In this document: positions 1-10,681 of the stretch, one piece after another | Layout: each line of letters begins with the position of its first letter | How positions within the stretch are numbered: position 1 is the first letter of the stretch | Position numbers and translations under genes: made by a program | The notes under the pieces: model-generated | Databases searched by the model: none | Told to the model about the DNA's origin: nothing | Seen by the model: only the letters and a program-made list of their open reading frames with translations | Assembly (NCBI RefSeq): GCF_041381155.1 | Contig: NC_091139.1 | Location: forward strand, 6,944,383 to 7,008,382 | Reading direction: 5' to 3' | DNA from: Argopecten irradians | Taxonomy: Eukaryota > Mollusca > Bivalvia > Pectinida > Pectinidae | Length of the DNA stretch: 64,000 bases

Positions 1-986
1 CATAATCAATACTTGATCTGTATTTAACCATATTCATTTAATGGTTTGTATGTAAAGTTAAATTTTGACCGAATCAAAGGGCATAAGAATTTCATTTTCG
101 ATGTCACACCATCCTGTTACTAATCCGAATAATAAACACTATCACAAACTAAGTATAGTAAGGTTAGTCGTGGTGCAATAACGTTAGTTTTGTGCCATCA
201 GGCGACCGAGGTCAGTCGCCATATCAGAGAAGGTTCGAATGGATGATAATTCATAAAAAGGTAAGAATGACTACCGCATCGACCTTTTGTTAAATAGTAA
301 CAATGTTAAAACCAGTGTGGCAGATATCTAATTTAGAGAATAAATAAGTAGATGGAGATATATGTTTTAACACAACCTACTTTATATGTCTCTGTCTTAT
401 AGGCACAATTGATATACATTTGTATGATATACATCAATAGAAATGTATGACTCAATTTGAAATGTACGCGAATGGAAATTTTGCGACAAATAAAAGGATT
501 TTTACCGTAGGACAAAGTCCTTATGAGCATTAAACAGTCTAATTCAGATTCAACGTAAGAAAAAGATATGAAAGAAGAACAGGTAATTTGAAAATGAAAA
601 AATGAATATGACAAAACGCGATCAATCTTGTTTTACCTAAAGAGATTCGAAATAGGGACTTTCCTATCCAGTGCAAATGTAAGGGAATATTTTAATTCAT
701 TATCAAAGTATATTATGCTGTACATTACCATTAATTCACAAGCTGTTTAGAATCAAATTGTTTTTAGCGTGCAAAAAGCCCCGAGAATTGGGTGTACATT
801 AATTTTCATTTCATTGCTCATTGGTTTTATCTAAAAGAAAAAAAACCCCGGAATATCAGCTAAAAATCGTCCACAAGAAAATATTTCTAGTAATTTTGTA
901 ATATCTTTGCACTATCATGTCCTCATTACTTTTTATATTCAGACTTTGCCTAAAACAAGTGATGTTTCTTTAATTTCTTAAATATA
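1..986. other. Non-coding upstream region of the SRCR gene
   Basis: AT-rich DNA with no reading frame that looks like a protein family; the 93-codon minus-strand frame at 333-614 is low-complexity and hydrophobic and is not supported. The last part is presumably the upstream regulatory region of the SRCR gene. Confidence 0.5.
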
Positions 987-996
987 TATATAAAAG
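987..996 (+). promoter_or_regulatory. Putative TATA box of the SRCR gene
   Basis: TATATAAAAG lies about 215 bases before the signal-peptide ATG at 1203. A start of transcription near 1015-1025 would be expected. An acceptor-like TTTTAG ends at 1190, just before GAGGAG and the ATG, so the 5' UTR may be spliced or may be one piece. The promoter call is inferred from spacing only. Confidence 0.35.
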
Positions 997-1202
997 ACAG
1001 CTTCATTATGACCTCTTTTCACAACACAACACTTACTTTTCTCTTTGCATTTTCTTTTAAGAAACTGTTTTTCTTCGCCTCAAATGATAAATACATATAA
1101 CCTAACAATTCAAATATCTAAAATCTTTTGTCGTTTATATACTACGCGGAGTCCTAATTATTTTGATAATATCTTTTGTTGTAATTTTAGGAGGAGTTTG
1201 AC

Positions 1203-4200
1203 ATGTTATCATCATTTCTCCGAGACAGACCGTGTAATGAACGGTCTGTGGCGATGGGGATTTTTGTAACTCTGATATTCGTCTCCCTAACAACAACGAC
1301 TTATGGTAAGATTTCAGAAATTCTTTCTACATGTTAAAATACTAAATATAAAACACAAACACACACACACACATATATATATATAAACAGAAAGCCCGTG
1401 CATATGACGTAATTTTATACAGCTAAATTTGTCTGCTATTATGCACTGAACGCACATCATTAAGACCAAGGCGGTTAAACACTATATTGGCTGAACCGAA
1501 GGTTCATAATTGTTATATTAGATATGTAGGTAGTTTTACAAATGTCAAAGAACTATCATATGGTATGTTAATTACACGAACATCCATGGTCATAGGTCCT
1601 CATCGTGAAGAAGAACTCAACCTTTGGGTAATGACGTCACCGAAGGAATACTTTATTTAATGTACTTAACCCACTTCGTCCTGGAATCTCTTTTGCTCTT
1701 TGTTTTGTTACTGTAGTTCTTCTATGATAAGAATAGAAACACTTTTTACAACTATTTTAAAGTCTAACATAACTTGTGTTTCCTCAGTTCATATCATCAA
1801 ACATTTTTTGACGTTTTGGTAAGTGTTCATGTGCGCGGCACAGCTTTATTTACATTTCTACTTGCATGCCGGTATCGTCAATTGCAGACCGCTTAATATA
1901 CCATTCAAACTTTTTATACCACTAATAGGAACAATTATAGTTTTTATGCATGTACTATGTATGTATTTACTAGGATACATAGCTTCCATCAAATTATTAA
2001 AATTGTTGATGAATTGATCTTCCGAAATCCCAAACTATTTTAGGTCAAGTACATGTGGAGCCTGATGGCCGAGTTCTCATCACAAGCAATTCCTTGTCAA
2101 CTTTCGGTACGATATGTGGAGACTTTTGGAACGATATATCAGCAGCAGTAGTATGTCGGAATGTGGGGATGTCGAATGGCGGCACAGCCATTCTATTACC
2201 ACCCTCTTCCGCTTACCCCACTCGATCCTTGGTTTCATTGATATGCACAGGGAAAGAAGTAGACTGCAACCAGTGTGATAAGGAGGAATTTATTTTCGGT
2301 AAATCTATGTGTTTTATTAACATGGATGCTGGAGTGGACTGCTTCGGCGGAATGGCGACACCAACGCCTGCCCTGAAAGCCTCCTCTACACAAGTACCGA
2401 TGCCACGTGAGTATCAAATCAGTGATAAAGATCGTGTAGGAAACAACCAACTGAATGAGAAATAGACCTTCGAAATGATCCCTGTGTATAGGAGATTGAA
2501 TTATGGATAGAAGTTTGATCCAACCACTGGTTGTCGGGTTTATAATGAATTTCAAAACTACAAATATTTTCTGTCTGATAATTATATCAGGTAATGATGA
2601 TATGAGTTTGGAAATACAGATTGAGATTTAAGTTCAAATATCAATTTTGATAACGAAAAAGTTAAAAATGCATCTTATTTCAAAATGACTTTCCTAGTTG
2701 GGGTATGAGCTGAAAGACCCCATCTTTCTTTTTTCTTTCTAGTTTTATATGCAAATCTAGACATTCGTTTTATAATACAATAAATAAAACTCATTCAGCA
2801 GTTTTAATGATAGTATTTCGCCGGTGTTAATCCTGGATTTTATAGTAACAATCCTGCTAGTTTTTTTTTATTTCAATCTTTATAACGTGTCTGTTGTTAA
2901 AAAAAAAAAAAAAAAAAAACACTAACGATTTATTTGTCTGTTGTTGTCGTCGATAAAACATTTGCTTTCTTAACATCTGTTTAAAGCAACATCTGAAAGA
3001 ATGTTTTGCTAATGTCTTTCATAAATATTAATAAACGATTACATTTGATTTTAATTTGTTTTCATACGAAATCCGACTTTTTGATTGGCATATACTATGA
3101 AGAATAAATCCAAGAATAGCACGAAAATCTCACGTTATCACGACATCACAATAATGACGTCGACGTTGCGCTTTGATTTCCATTTGAAAATGAAATCAAA
3201 AGACTAGATTTACGCCAGTATAAAAAACAGTTAGAGAAATGGATATAAGTACGCCAGTATAAAAAACAGTTAGAGAAATGGATATAAGTGTTGTATTTAT
3301 TCTTGTATATCCGGTTTGCCCAGGGGAAAATTTAATTCATTGTTACTAGTTTTTTTGTTGACAATGGAACCATTCTAATTTCCCACCATTTAAAACAAAT
3401 TTTTTATATATTTCAACAGTAACTCTCACTGTTGAGCCCGATGGACGAGTTGTGACCATATCGCCAAATATGATGATGGGAACTATTTGTGCTGACCACT
3501 GGAATGATGCATCAGCTAGTGTTGTCTGTCGCTCGTTAGGTCTATCTAACTCTGGAAGTTCCATGAGTCTACCAACGTCGTCAATGTATCCTTCTCGGTC
3601 ACTCATGACACTGGAATGTATGGGGACAGAGTCCGACTATCACCAGTGTCATCAAGAGGTTTTCACAACTGGTATGTCGGTATGTTCAAGCTACATGGAC
3701 GCTGCAGTGGACTGTTTCGGTGGAATGGCGACTCCAACGCCAGGAGGACCTCATCCCAGTGAGTACTTCGGCCACTTATTTTAGGTTTACTTGGCTGTTT
3801 TAAAGAGACAAATAATAGGCATGATTATTTCTTTTATAAACTTTTACGAACTTCCAAAGTTATTTATAGACACGAGACACCTGATATCAATCTTATTAGA
3901 TATGATCATCAAAAACTAATTGTTTATTATCGTTGATGTTTTACAAAAATTATATGCCATTTGTGTTTATTGAAGCATGGATTTTCTTTTCCTTTAAAAT
4001 AGTGACCCTGACAGTTGATATTGACGGTCGAGTTTTGGCCATGTCAAATATGACGATGGGAACTATTTGTGCTGACCACTGGAATGATGCATCAGCTAGT
4101 GTTGTCTGTCGCTCGTTAGGTCTATCTAACTCTGGAAGTTCCATGAGTTTACCAACGTCGTCAATGTATCCTTCTCGGTCACTCATGACACTGGAATGTA

Positions 4201-7200
4201 TGGGGACAGAGTCCGACTATCACCAGTGTCATCAAGAGGTTTTCACAACTGGTATGTCGGTATGTTCAAGCTACATGGACGCTGCAGTGGACTGTTTCGG
4301 TGGAATGGCGACTCCAACGCCAGGAGGACCTCATCTCAGTGAGTACTTCGGCCACCTATTTTAGGTTTACTTGGTTGTTTTAAAGAGACAAATAATAGAC
4401 ATCATTATTTCTTTTATAAACTTTTAAGAACTTCCAAAGTTATTTATAGATAAGGGACACCTGATATCAATCTTATTAAATATGATCATCTAAAATTTCT
4501 TGTTTATTATTGTTGATGATTTGCAAAAATTATATGCCATTTGTGTTTATTGAAGCATGGATTTTCGTTTCCTTTTAAATAGTGACCCTGACAGTTGATA
4601 TTGACGGTCGAGTTTTGGCCATGTCAAATATGATGATGGGAACTATTTGTGCTGACCACTGGAATGATGCATCAGCTAGTGTTGTCTGTCGCTCGTTAGG
4701 TCTATCTAACTCTGGAAGTTCCATGAGTTTACCAACGTCGTCAATGTATCCTTCTCGGTCACTCATGACACTGGAATGTATGGGGACAGAGTCCGACTAT
4801 CACCAGTGTCATCAAGAGGTTTTCACAACTGGTATGTCGGTATGTTCAAGCTACATGGACGCTGCAGTGGACTGTTTCGGTGGAATGGCGACTCCAACGC
4901 CAGGAGGACCTCATCTCAGTGAGTACTTTGGCCACTTATTTTAGGTTTAGTTGGTTGTTTTAAAGAGACAATTAATAGATATCATTAATTCTTTTATAAA
5001 CTTTTACGAACTTCCATAGTTATATATAGATATGGGACACCTGATATCAATCTTATTAAATATCATCATCAAAAACTACTTGTTTATTATCGTTGATGAT
5101 TTGCAAGAATTGCATGCCACTTGTGTTTATTGAAGCATGGATTTTCCTTTCCTTTCAAACAGTGACCCTGACAGTTGATCCTGACGGTCGAGTTTTGGCC
5201 ATGTCAAATATGATGATGGGAACTATTTGTGCTGACCACTGGAATGATGCATCAGCTAGTGTTGTCTGTCGCTCGTTAGGTCTATCTAACTCTGGAAGTT
5301 CCATGAGTTTACCAACGTCGTCAATGTATCCTTCTCGGTCACTCATGACACTGGAATGTATGGGGACAGAGTCCGACTATCACCAGTGTCATCAAGAGGT
5401 TTTCACAACTGGTATGTCGGTATGTTCAAGCTACATGGACGCTGCAGTGGACTGTTTCGGTGGAATGGCGACTCCAACGCCAGGAGGACCTCATCTCAGT
5501 GAGTACTTTGGCCACTTATTTTAGGTTTAGTTGGTTGTTTTAAAGAGACAATTAATAGATATCATTAATTATTTCATAAACTTTTACGAACTTCCATAGT
5601 TATATATAGATATGGGACACCTGATATCAATCTTATTAAATATCATCATCAAAAACTACTTGTTTATTATCGTTGATGATTTGCAAGAATTGTATGCCAT
5701 TTGTGTTACATTAAGCATGGATTTTATTTTCCTTTCAAACAGTGACCCTGACAGTTGATCCTGACGGTCGAGTTTTGGCCATGTCAAATATGATGATGGG
5801 AACTATTTGTGCTGACCACTGGAATGATGCATCAGCTAGTGTTGTCTGTCGCTCGTTAGGTCTATCTAACTCTGGAAGTTCCATGAGTTTACCAACGTCG
5901 TCAATGTATCCCTCTCGGTCACTCATGACACTGGAATGTATGGGGACAGAGTCCGACTATCACCAGTGTCATCAAGAGGTTTTCACAACTGGTATGTCGG
6001 TATGTTCAAGCTACATGGACGCTGCAGTGGACTGTTTCGGTGGAATGGCGACTCCAACGCCAGGAGGACCTCATTCCAGTGAGTACTTCGGCCACTTATT
6101 TTAAGTTTACTTGTTTTTTTTAAGAGCCAAATAATAGACATAATTATTTCTTTTATAAACTTTTACGAACAACTTCCAAAGTTATTTATAAATATGGGAC
6201 ACCTGATATCAATCTTATTAAATATGATCATCAAAAATTTCTTGTTTATTATCGTTGATGGTTTGCAAGAATTGCATGCCACTTTGTTGTGTTTATTGAA
6301 GCATGGATTTTCCTTTTCTTTAAAACAGTGACCCTGACAGTTGATCCTGACGGTCGAGTTTTGGCCATGTCAAATATGATGATGGGAACTATTTGTGCTG
6401 ACCACTGGGAATGATGCATCAGCTAGTGTTGTCTGTCGCTCGTTAGGTCTATCTAACTCTGGAAGTTCCATGAGTTTACCAACGTCGTCAATGTATCCTT
6501 CTCGGTCACTCATGACACTGGAATGTAAGGGGACAGAGTCCGACTATCACCAGTGTCATCAAGAGGTTTTCACAACTGGTATGTCGGTATGTTCAAGCTA
6601 CATGGACGCTGCAGTGGACTGTTTCGGTGGAATGGCGACTCCAACGCCAGGAGGACCTCATCCCAGTGAGTACTTTGGCCACCTTATTTTAGGTTTAGTT
6701 GGTTGTTTTAAAGAGACAAATAATAGACATCATTATTTCTTTTATAAACTTTTACGAACTTCCAAAGTTATTTATAGATAAGGGACACCTGATATCAATC
6801 TTATTAAATATGATCATCAAAAACTACTTGTTTATTATCGTTGATGGTTTGCAAGAATTGCATGCCACTTGTGTTTATTGAAGCATGGATTTTCCTTTCC
6901 TTTCAAACAGTGAATCTGACAGTTGATCCTGACGGTCGAGTTTTGGCCATGTCAAATATGATGATGGGAACTATTTGTGCTGACCACTGGAATGATGCAT
7001 CAGCTAGTGTTGTCTGTCGCTCGTTAGGTCTATCTAACTCTGGAAGTTCCATGAGTTTACCAACGTCGTCAATGTATCCTTCTCGGTCACTCATGACACT
7101 GGAATGTATGGGGACAGAGTCCGACTATCACCAGTGTCATCAAGAGGTTTTCACAACTGGTATGTCGGTATGTTCAAGCTACATGGACGCTGCAGTGGAC

Positions 7201-9546
7201 TGTTTCGGTGGAATGGCGACTCCAACGCCAGGAGGACCTCATCTCAGTGAGTACTTTGGCCACTTATTTTAGGTTTAGTTGGTTGTTTTAAAGAGACAAA
7301 ATAATAGATATCATTAATTCTTTTATAAACTTTTACGAACTTCCATAGTTATATATAGATATGGGACACCTGATATCAATCTTATTAAATATGATCATCA
7401 AAAACTACTTGTTTATTATCGTTGATGGTTTGCAAGAATTGCATGCCACTTGTGTTTATTGAAGCATGGATTTTCCTTTCCTTTCAAACAGTGAATCTGA
7501 CAGTTGATCCTGACGGTCGAGTTTTGGCCATGTCAAATATGATGATGGGAACTATTTGTGCTGACCACTGGAATGATGCATCAGCTAGTGTTGTCTGTCG
7601 CTCGTTAGGTCTATCTAACTCTGGAAGTTCCATGAGTTTACCAACGTCGTCAATGTATCCCTCTCGGTCACTCATGACACTGGAATGTAAGGGGACAGAG
7701 TCCGACTATCACCAGTGTCATCAAGAGGTTTTCACAACTGGTATGTCGGTATGTTCAAGCTACATGGACGCTGCAGTGGACTGTTTCGGTGGAATGGCGA
7801 CTCCAACGCCAGGAGGACCTCATCTCAGTGAGTACTTCGGCCACTTATTTTAGGTTTAGTTGGTTGTTTTAAAGAGACAAATAATAGACATCATTATTTC
7901 TTTTATAAACTTTTAAGAACTTTCAAAGTTATTTATAGATAAGGGACACCTGATATCAATCTTATTAAATATGATCATCAAAACTATTTGTTTATTATTG
8001 TTGATGGTTTGCAAAAATTATATGCCATTTGTGTTTATTGAAGCATGGATTTTATTTTCCTTTCAAACAGTGACCCTGACAGTTGATCCTGACGGTCGAG
8101 TTTTGGCCATGTCAAATATGATGATGGGAACTATTTGTGCTGACCACTGGAATGATGCATCAGCTAGTGTTGTCTGTCGCTCGTTAGGTCTATCTAACTC
8201 TGGAAGTTCCATGAGTTTACCAACGTCGTCAATGTATCCTTCTCGGTCACTCATGACACTGGAATGTATGGGGACAGAGTCCGACTATCACCAGTGTCAT
8301 CAAGAGGTTTTCACAACTGGTATGTCGGTATGTTCAAGCTACATGGACGCTGCAGTGGACTGTTTCGGTGGAATGGCGACTCCAACGCCAGGAGGACCTC
8401 ATCTCAGTGAGTACTTTGGCCACTTATTTTAGGTTTAGTTGGTTGTTTTAAAAAGACAAATAATAGACATAATTATTTCTTTTATAAACTTTTACGAACA
8501 ACTTCCAAAGTTATTTATAAATATGGGACACCTGATATCAATCTTATTAAATATGATCATCAAAAAAATTCTTGTTTATTATTGTTGATGATTTGCAAAA
8601 ATTATATGCCATTTGTGTTTATTGAAGCATGGATTTTCCTTTTTTTTAAATAGTGACCCTGACAGTTGATATTGACGGTCGAGTTTTGGCCATGTCAAAT
8701 ATGATGATGGGAACTATTTGTGCTGACCACTGGAATGATGCATCAGCTAGTGTTGTCTGTCGCTCGTTAGGTCTATCTAACTCTGGAAGTTCCATGAGTT
8801 TACCAACGTCGTCAATGTATCCTTCTCGGTCACTCATGACACTGGAATGTATGGGGACAGAGTCCGACTATCACCAGTGTCATCAAGAGGTTTTCACAAC
8901 TGGTATGTCGGTATGTTCAAGCTACATGGACGCTGCAGTGGACTGTTTCGGTGGAATGGCGACTCCAACGCCAGGAGGACCTCATTCCAGTGAGTACTTC
9001 GGCCACTTATTTTAAGTTTACTTGTTTTTTTAAGAGCCAAATAATAGACATAATTATTTCTTTTATAAACTTTTACGAACAACTTCCAAAGTTATTTATA
9101 AATATGGGACACCTGATATCAATCTTATTAAATATGATCATCAAAAAATTTCTTGTTTATTATCGTTGATGGTTTGCAAGAATTGCATGCCACTTGTGTT
9201 TATTGAAGCATGGATTTTCCTTTCCTTTCAAACAGTGAATCTGACAGTTGATCCTGACGGTCGAGTTTTGGCCATGTCAAATATGATGATGGGAACTATT
9301 TGTGCTGACCACTGGAATGATGCATCAGCTAGTGTTGTCTGTCGCTCGTTAGGTCTATCTAACTCTGGAAGTTCCATGAGTTTACCAACGTCGTCAATGT
9401 ATCCCTCTCGGTCACTCATGACACTGGAATGTAAGGGGACAGAGTCCGACTATCACCAGTGTCATCAAGAGGTTTTCACAACTCCCTTCTGGTATGTCGG
9501 TATGTTCAAGCTACATGGACGCTGCAGTGGACTGTTTCTTTTATAA
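1203..9546 (+). CDS. Secreted multi-domain SRCR (scavenger receptor cysteine-rich) protein, 13 exons
   Basis: Proposed coding exons: 1203-1305, 2044-2406, 3420-3758, 4003-4338, 4583-4918, 5163-5498, 5743-6078, 6329-6665, 6911-7246, 7492-7827, 8071-8406, 8654-8989, 9236-9546. Exon 1 gives a 34-residue leader with a hydrophobic run (MGIFVTLIFVSL) typical of a signal peptide. Each later exon is one SRCR domain: GTICADHWND, VVCRSLGL, LEC.G.E..YHQC, and DAAVDC, with six cysteines (unit residues 23, 36, 66, 76, 88, 98), the group A count. All internal borders are phase 1 with GT/AG ends, so whole exons can be gained, lost or skipped in frame. Exon 8 has an extra G and reads into a stop; skipping it gives 1267 residues by my count. 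No transmembrane segment or other domain follows, so a soluble pattern-recognition or mucosal protein is likely (family knowledge plus inference). Domain copy number may depend on assembly quality. Confidence 0.85.
2044..2406 (+). CDS. Exon 2 of the SRCR gene: divergent first SRCR domain
   Basis: Reads from the split glycine codon after the leader into VEPDGRVLITSN and an SRCR fold with GTICGDFWND, AVVCRNVG, CTGKEVDCNQC and DAGVDCFGGMATPTP. It has the same six cysteines and the same linker start as the array units but is clearly different along its length. It was therefore not homogenised with them. Acceptor AG is at 2042-2043 and donor GT at 2407, both phase 1. Confidence 0.85.
2438..2790. 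mobile_element. MITE-like element copy in SRCR intron 2 (same family as 36535-37014)
   Basis: Starts with GGAAACAACCAACTGAAT about 30 bases after the splice donor and runs co-linear with the element in NXPE intron 1. Shared blocks include ACCTTCGAAATG/ACCTTTGAATGG, TATCAATTTTGATAA, TTCAAAATGACT and GAGCTGAAAGACCC. The right terminal repeat seen in the other copy is not recognisable here, so this copy is worn or truncated. Confidence 0.6.
2899..3419. other. Remainder of SRCR intron 2: poly-A tract, repeat fragment and short duplication
   Basis: Holds a 20-base A tract near 2899-2920, an inverted fragment of the nested-inverted-repeat MITE near 3050-3200 (TTTTCATACGAAATCCGACT and CGACGTTGCG blocks, opposite in strand to 16880-17110), and a perfect 39-bp tandem duplication at 3211-3288. 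The acceptor at 3418-3419 ends it. Confidence 0.5.
3211..3288. repeat. Tandem duplication, two 39-bp copies
   Basis: TACGCCAGTATAAAAAACAG and the following 19 bases occur twice in direct succession, starting at 3211 and 3250. The copies look identical, so the duplication is recent. Confidence 0.85.
3420..9540 (+). repeat. Tandem array of eleven ~580-bp exon-plus-intron SRCR units
   Basis: Exon starts fall at 3420, 4003, 4583, 5163, 5743, 6329, 6911, 7492, 8071, 8654 and 9236, a period of 579-586 bases. Exons of 336 bases are almost identical, and the ~244-base introns differ by small indels. In the first unit (3420) only the part from about 3469 on matches the rest; the first ~50 bases are different. 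Marker changes are shared in mosaic patterns: ATTGAC for CCTGAC in units at 4003, 4583 and 8654; AATCTG for CCCTG in 6911, 7492 and 9236; and AAG for ATG after LEC in 6329, 7492 and 9236. This is what unequal crossing-over or gene conversion leaves. Confidence 0.9.
6329..6665 (+). other. SRCR exon 8 with a one-base frameshift
   Basis: This copy is 337 bases where its neighbours are 336. The sequence ACCACTGGGAATG has one G more than ACCACTGGAATG, so the spliced frame reads His-Trp-Glu and then TGA. Both splice sites are intact (AG at 6327-6328, GTGAGT at 6666). Because both borders are phase 1, skipping the exon would keep the rest of the protein in frame. It may be a true null unit or a base-call error. 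Confidence 0.8.
9236..9546 (+). CDS. Terminal SRCR exon, truncated, with stop codon
   Basis: Follows the unit consensus to TTCACAACT (ends 9483), then has seven extra bases (CCCTTCT, 9484-9490) that shift the frame to a new 23-residue tail ending at TAA 9544-9546. The last two consensus cysteines of the domain are lost. Sequence similarity to the exon stops at GACTGTTTC and continues with TTTTATAAA, which matches the unit's intron, so a deletion joined exon to intron through the shared TTTC. Confidence 0.75.
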
Positions 9547-9551
9547 ATAAA
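9546..9551 (+). terminator. Polyadenylation signal AATAAA directly after the SRCR stop
   Basis: AATAAA overlaps the last base of the proposed stop codon, so the 3' UTR would be only a few tens of bases. The signal arose at the exon/intron deletion junction. Use is inferred. Confidence 0.45.
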
Positions 9552-10398
9552 TATACTTCCAGAGATGCATCTTTAAACAAAGATGTAAAAATAGAAATTT
9601 TTAAAACTCAGGCCTACGGATAAAAATATGTATAACACTTAAACAGTTTTCACTATGACAAAAAGGGAGAGCAAAAGATATGAGACCAAACAACTTATTA
9701 AATCCAATACAGTATATATAACGAAATAATGCCACTAACGAGATTTATCTTTCCTTAATACAGTACATTTGTTTATTGTATTTCTGTCTCTTCGGAGTCT
9801 AAGTGGAGCTTGTTATAATATTCCAAGCATAAACTGTAAAAGACTTTGTATACCGACAAAGTGTTGAATATCAGATAGGAGAAATTTGCCGGATTATCCA
9901 GATTTGGTCTAAGAACGACCCGCTCGCGTCGAACCCGCTCGCTCGAACAGGGTCTTATGACACGAAAAATGGCGGTTGATGACAAAGAAACCATAGAAGA
10001 CCGAAGAGAGCACAGAACAGAGAGAGGTAGACAATGCAAATCCGGTAACCAGGCCTATAAAATAGACCGATTGAAGATCCCTCAAATCACGTATCAATTC
10101 ATCCTACAAACCATATTATATGATTGACCAATTAAAAAAAACTAGCATGGTTAGGTGCCTGAACAACGTTGCAATAAGATCCAATCCAACATTTGCATAC
10201 AACAGTGAGGAAGGATAATAAAAGAAAGGTATATCACAATTAAGAATGTAGCTTTATGTTCTGAAAGTTAAATGATAATCAGAACATCCACGTACTAAAG
10301 GGATTATGTCCTGAGAAAACGTAGATGAAAATTTTCTTTGATTTTTTTTGTTCGTTTTAGTCATTGCGCTGTCCCTTGGCCTTAAAAAATTTTCCGTA
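9552..10398. other. Intergenic; short CpG-rich patch with a weak 52-codon ORF
   Basis: Around 9910-9960 the DNA is unusually CpG-rich for this window (repeats of CGCTCG). Directly after it, an ATG at 9969 in good context (AAAATGGCG) opens a 52-codon frame to TGA 10127 that starts MAVDDKETIEDRREHRTER. The R-G codon there carries a GTAGAC donor-like site. It could be a promoter with a first exon, or chance. No downstream partner exon was found. Confidence 0.2.
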
Positions 10399-10681
10399 GA
10401 CCCAGGTGAAGTAAAATTGTATGAAGTTGGATCAGGCATACAGCAATAAATATCCATTCTTTTAAAAACGAAATTTGCGTTTTAATCAACAGTTGACAAT
10501 CGAGAAATGTGATCCTCAAATATTGCTGTTACGACGTCCCCAGACCCAGGTGAAGTAAAATTGTTTGAAGTTGGATCAGGCATACAGCAATAATATCATT
10601 CTTTTAAAAACGAAATTTGCGTTTTAATCAACAGTTGACAATCGAGAAATATGATCCTCAAATATTGCTGTCACGACGTCA
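10399..10681. repeat. Tandem duplication of a ~144-bp segment
   Basis: The block beginning GACCCAGGTGAAGTAAAATT at 10399 is repeated from 10543, with a few substitutions and two small deletions (for example AATAAATATCC versus AATAATATC). Nothing coding is seen in either copy. Confidence 0.85.

Noticed and set aside
3346-9419. Minus-strand reading frames of 62-86 codons recurring in each SRCR unit
   Set aside because: They are the reverse strand of the conserved SRCR exons; their repetition follows from the array, and they lack splice or start signals of their own.
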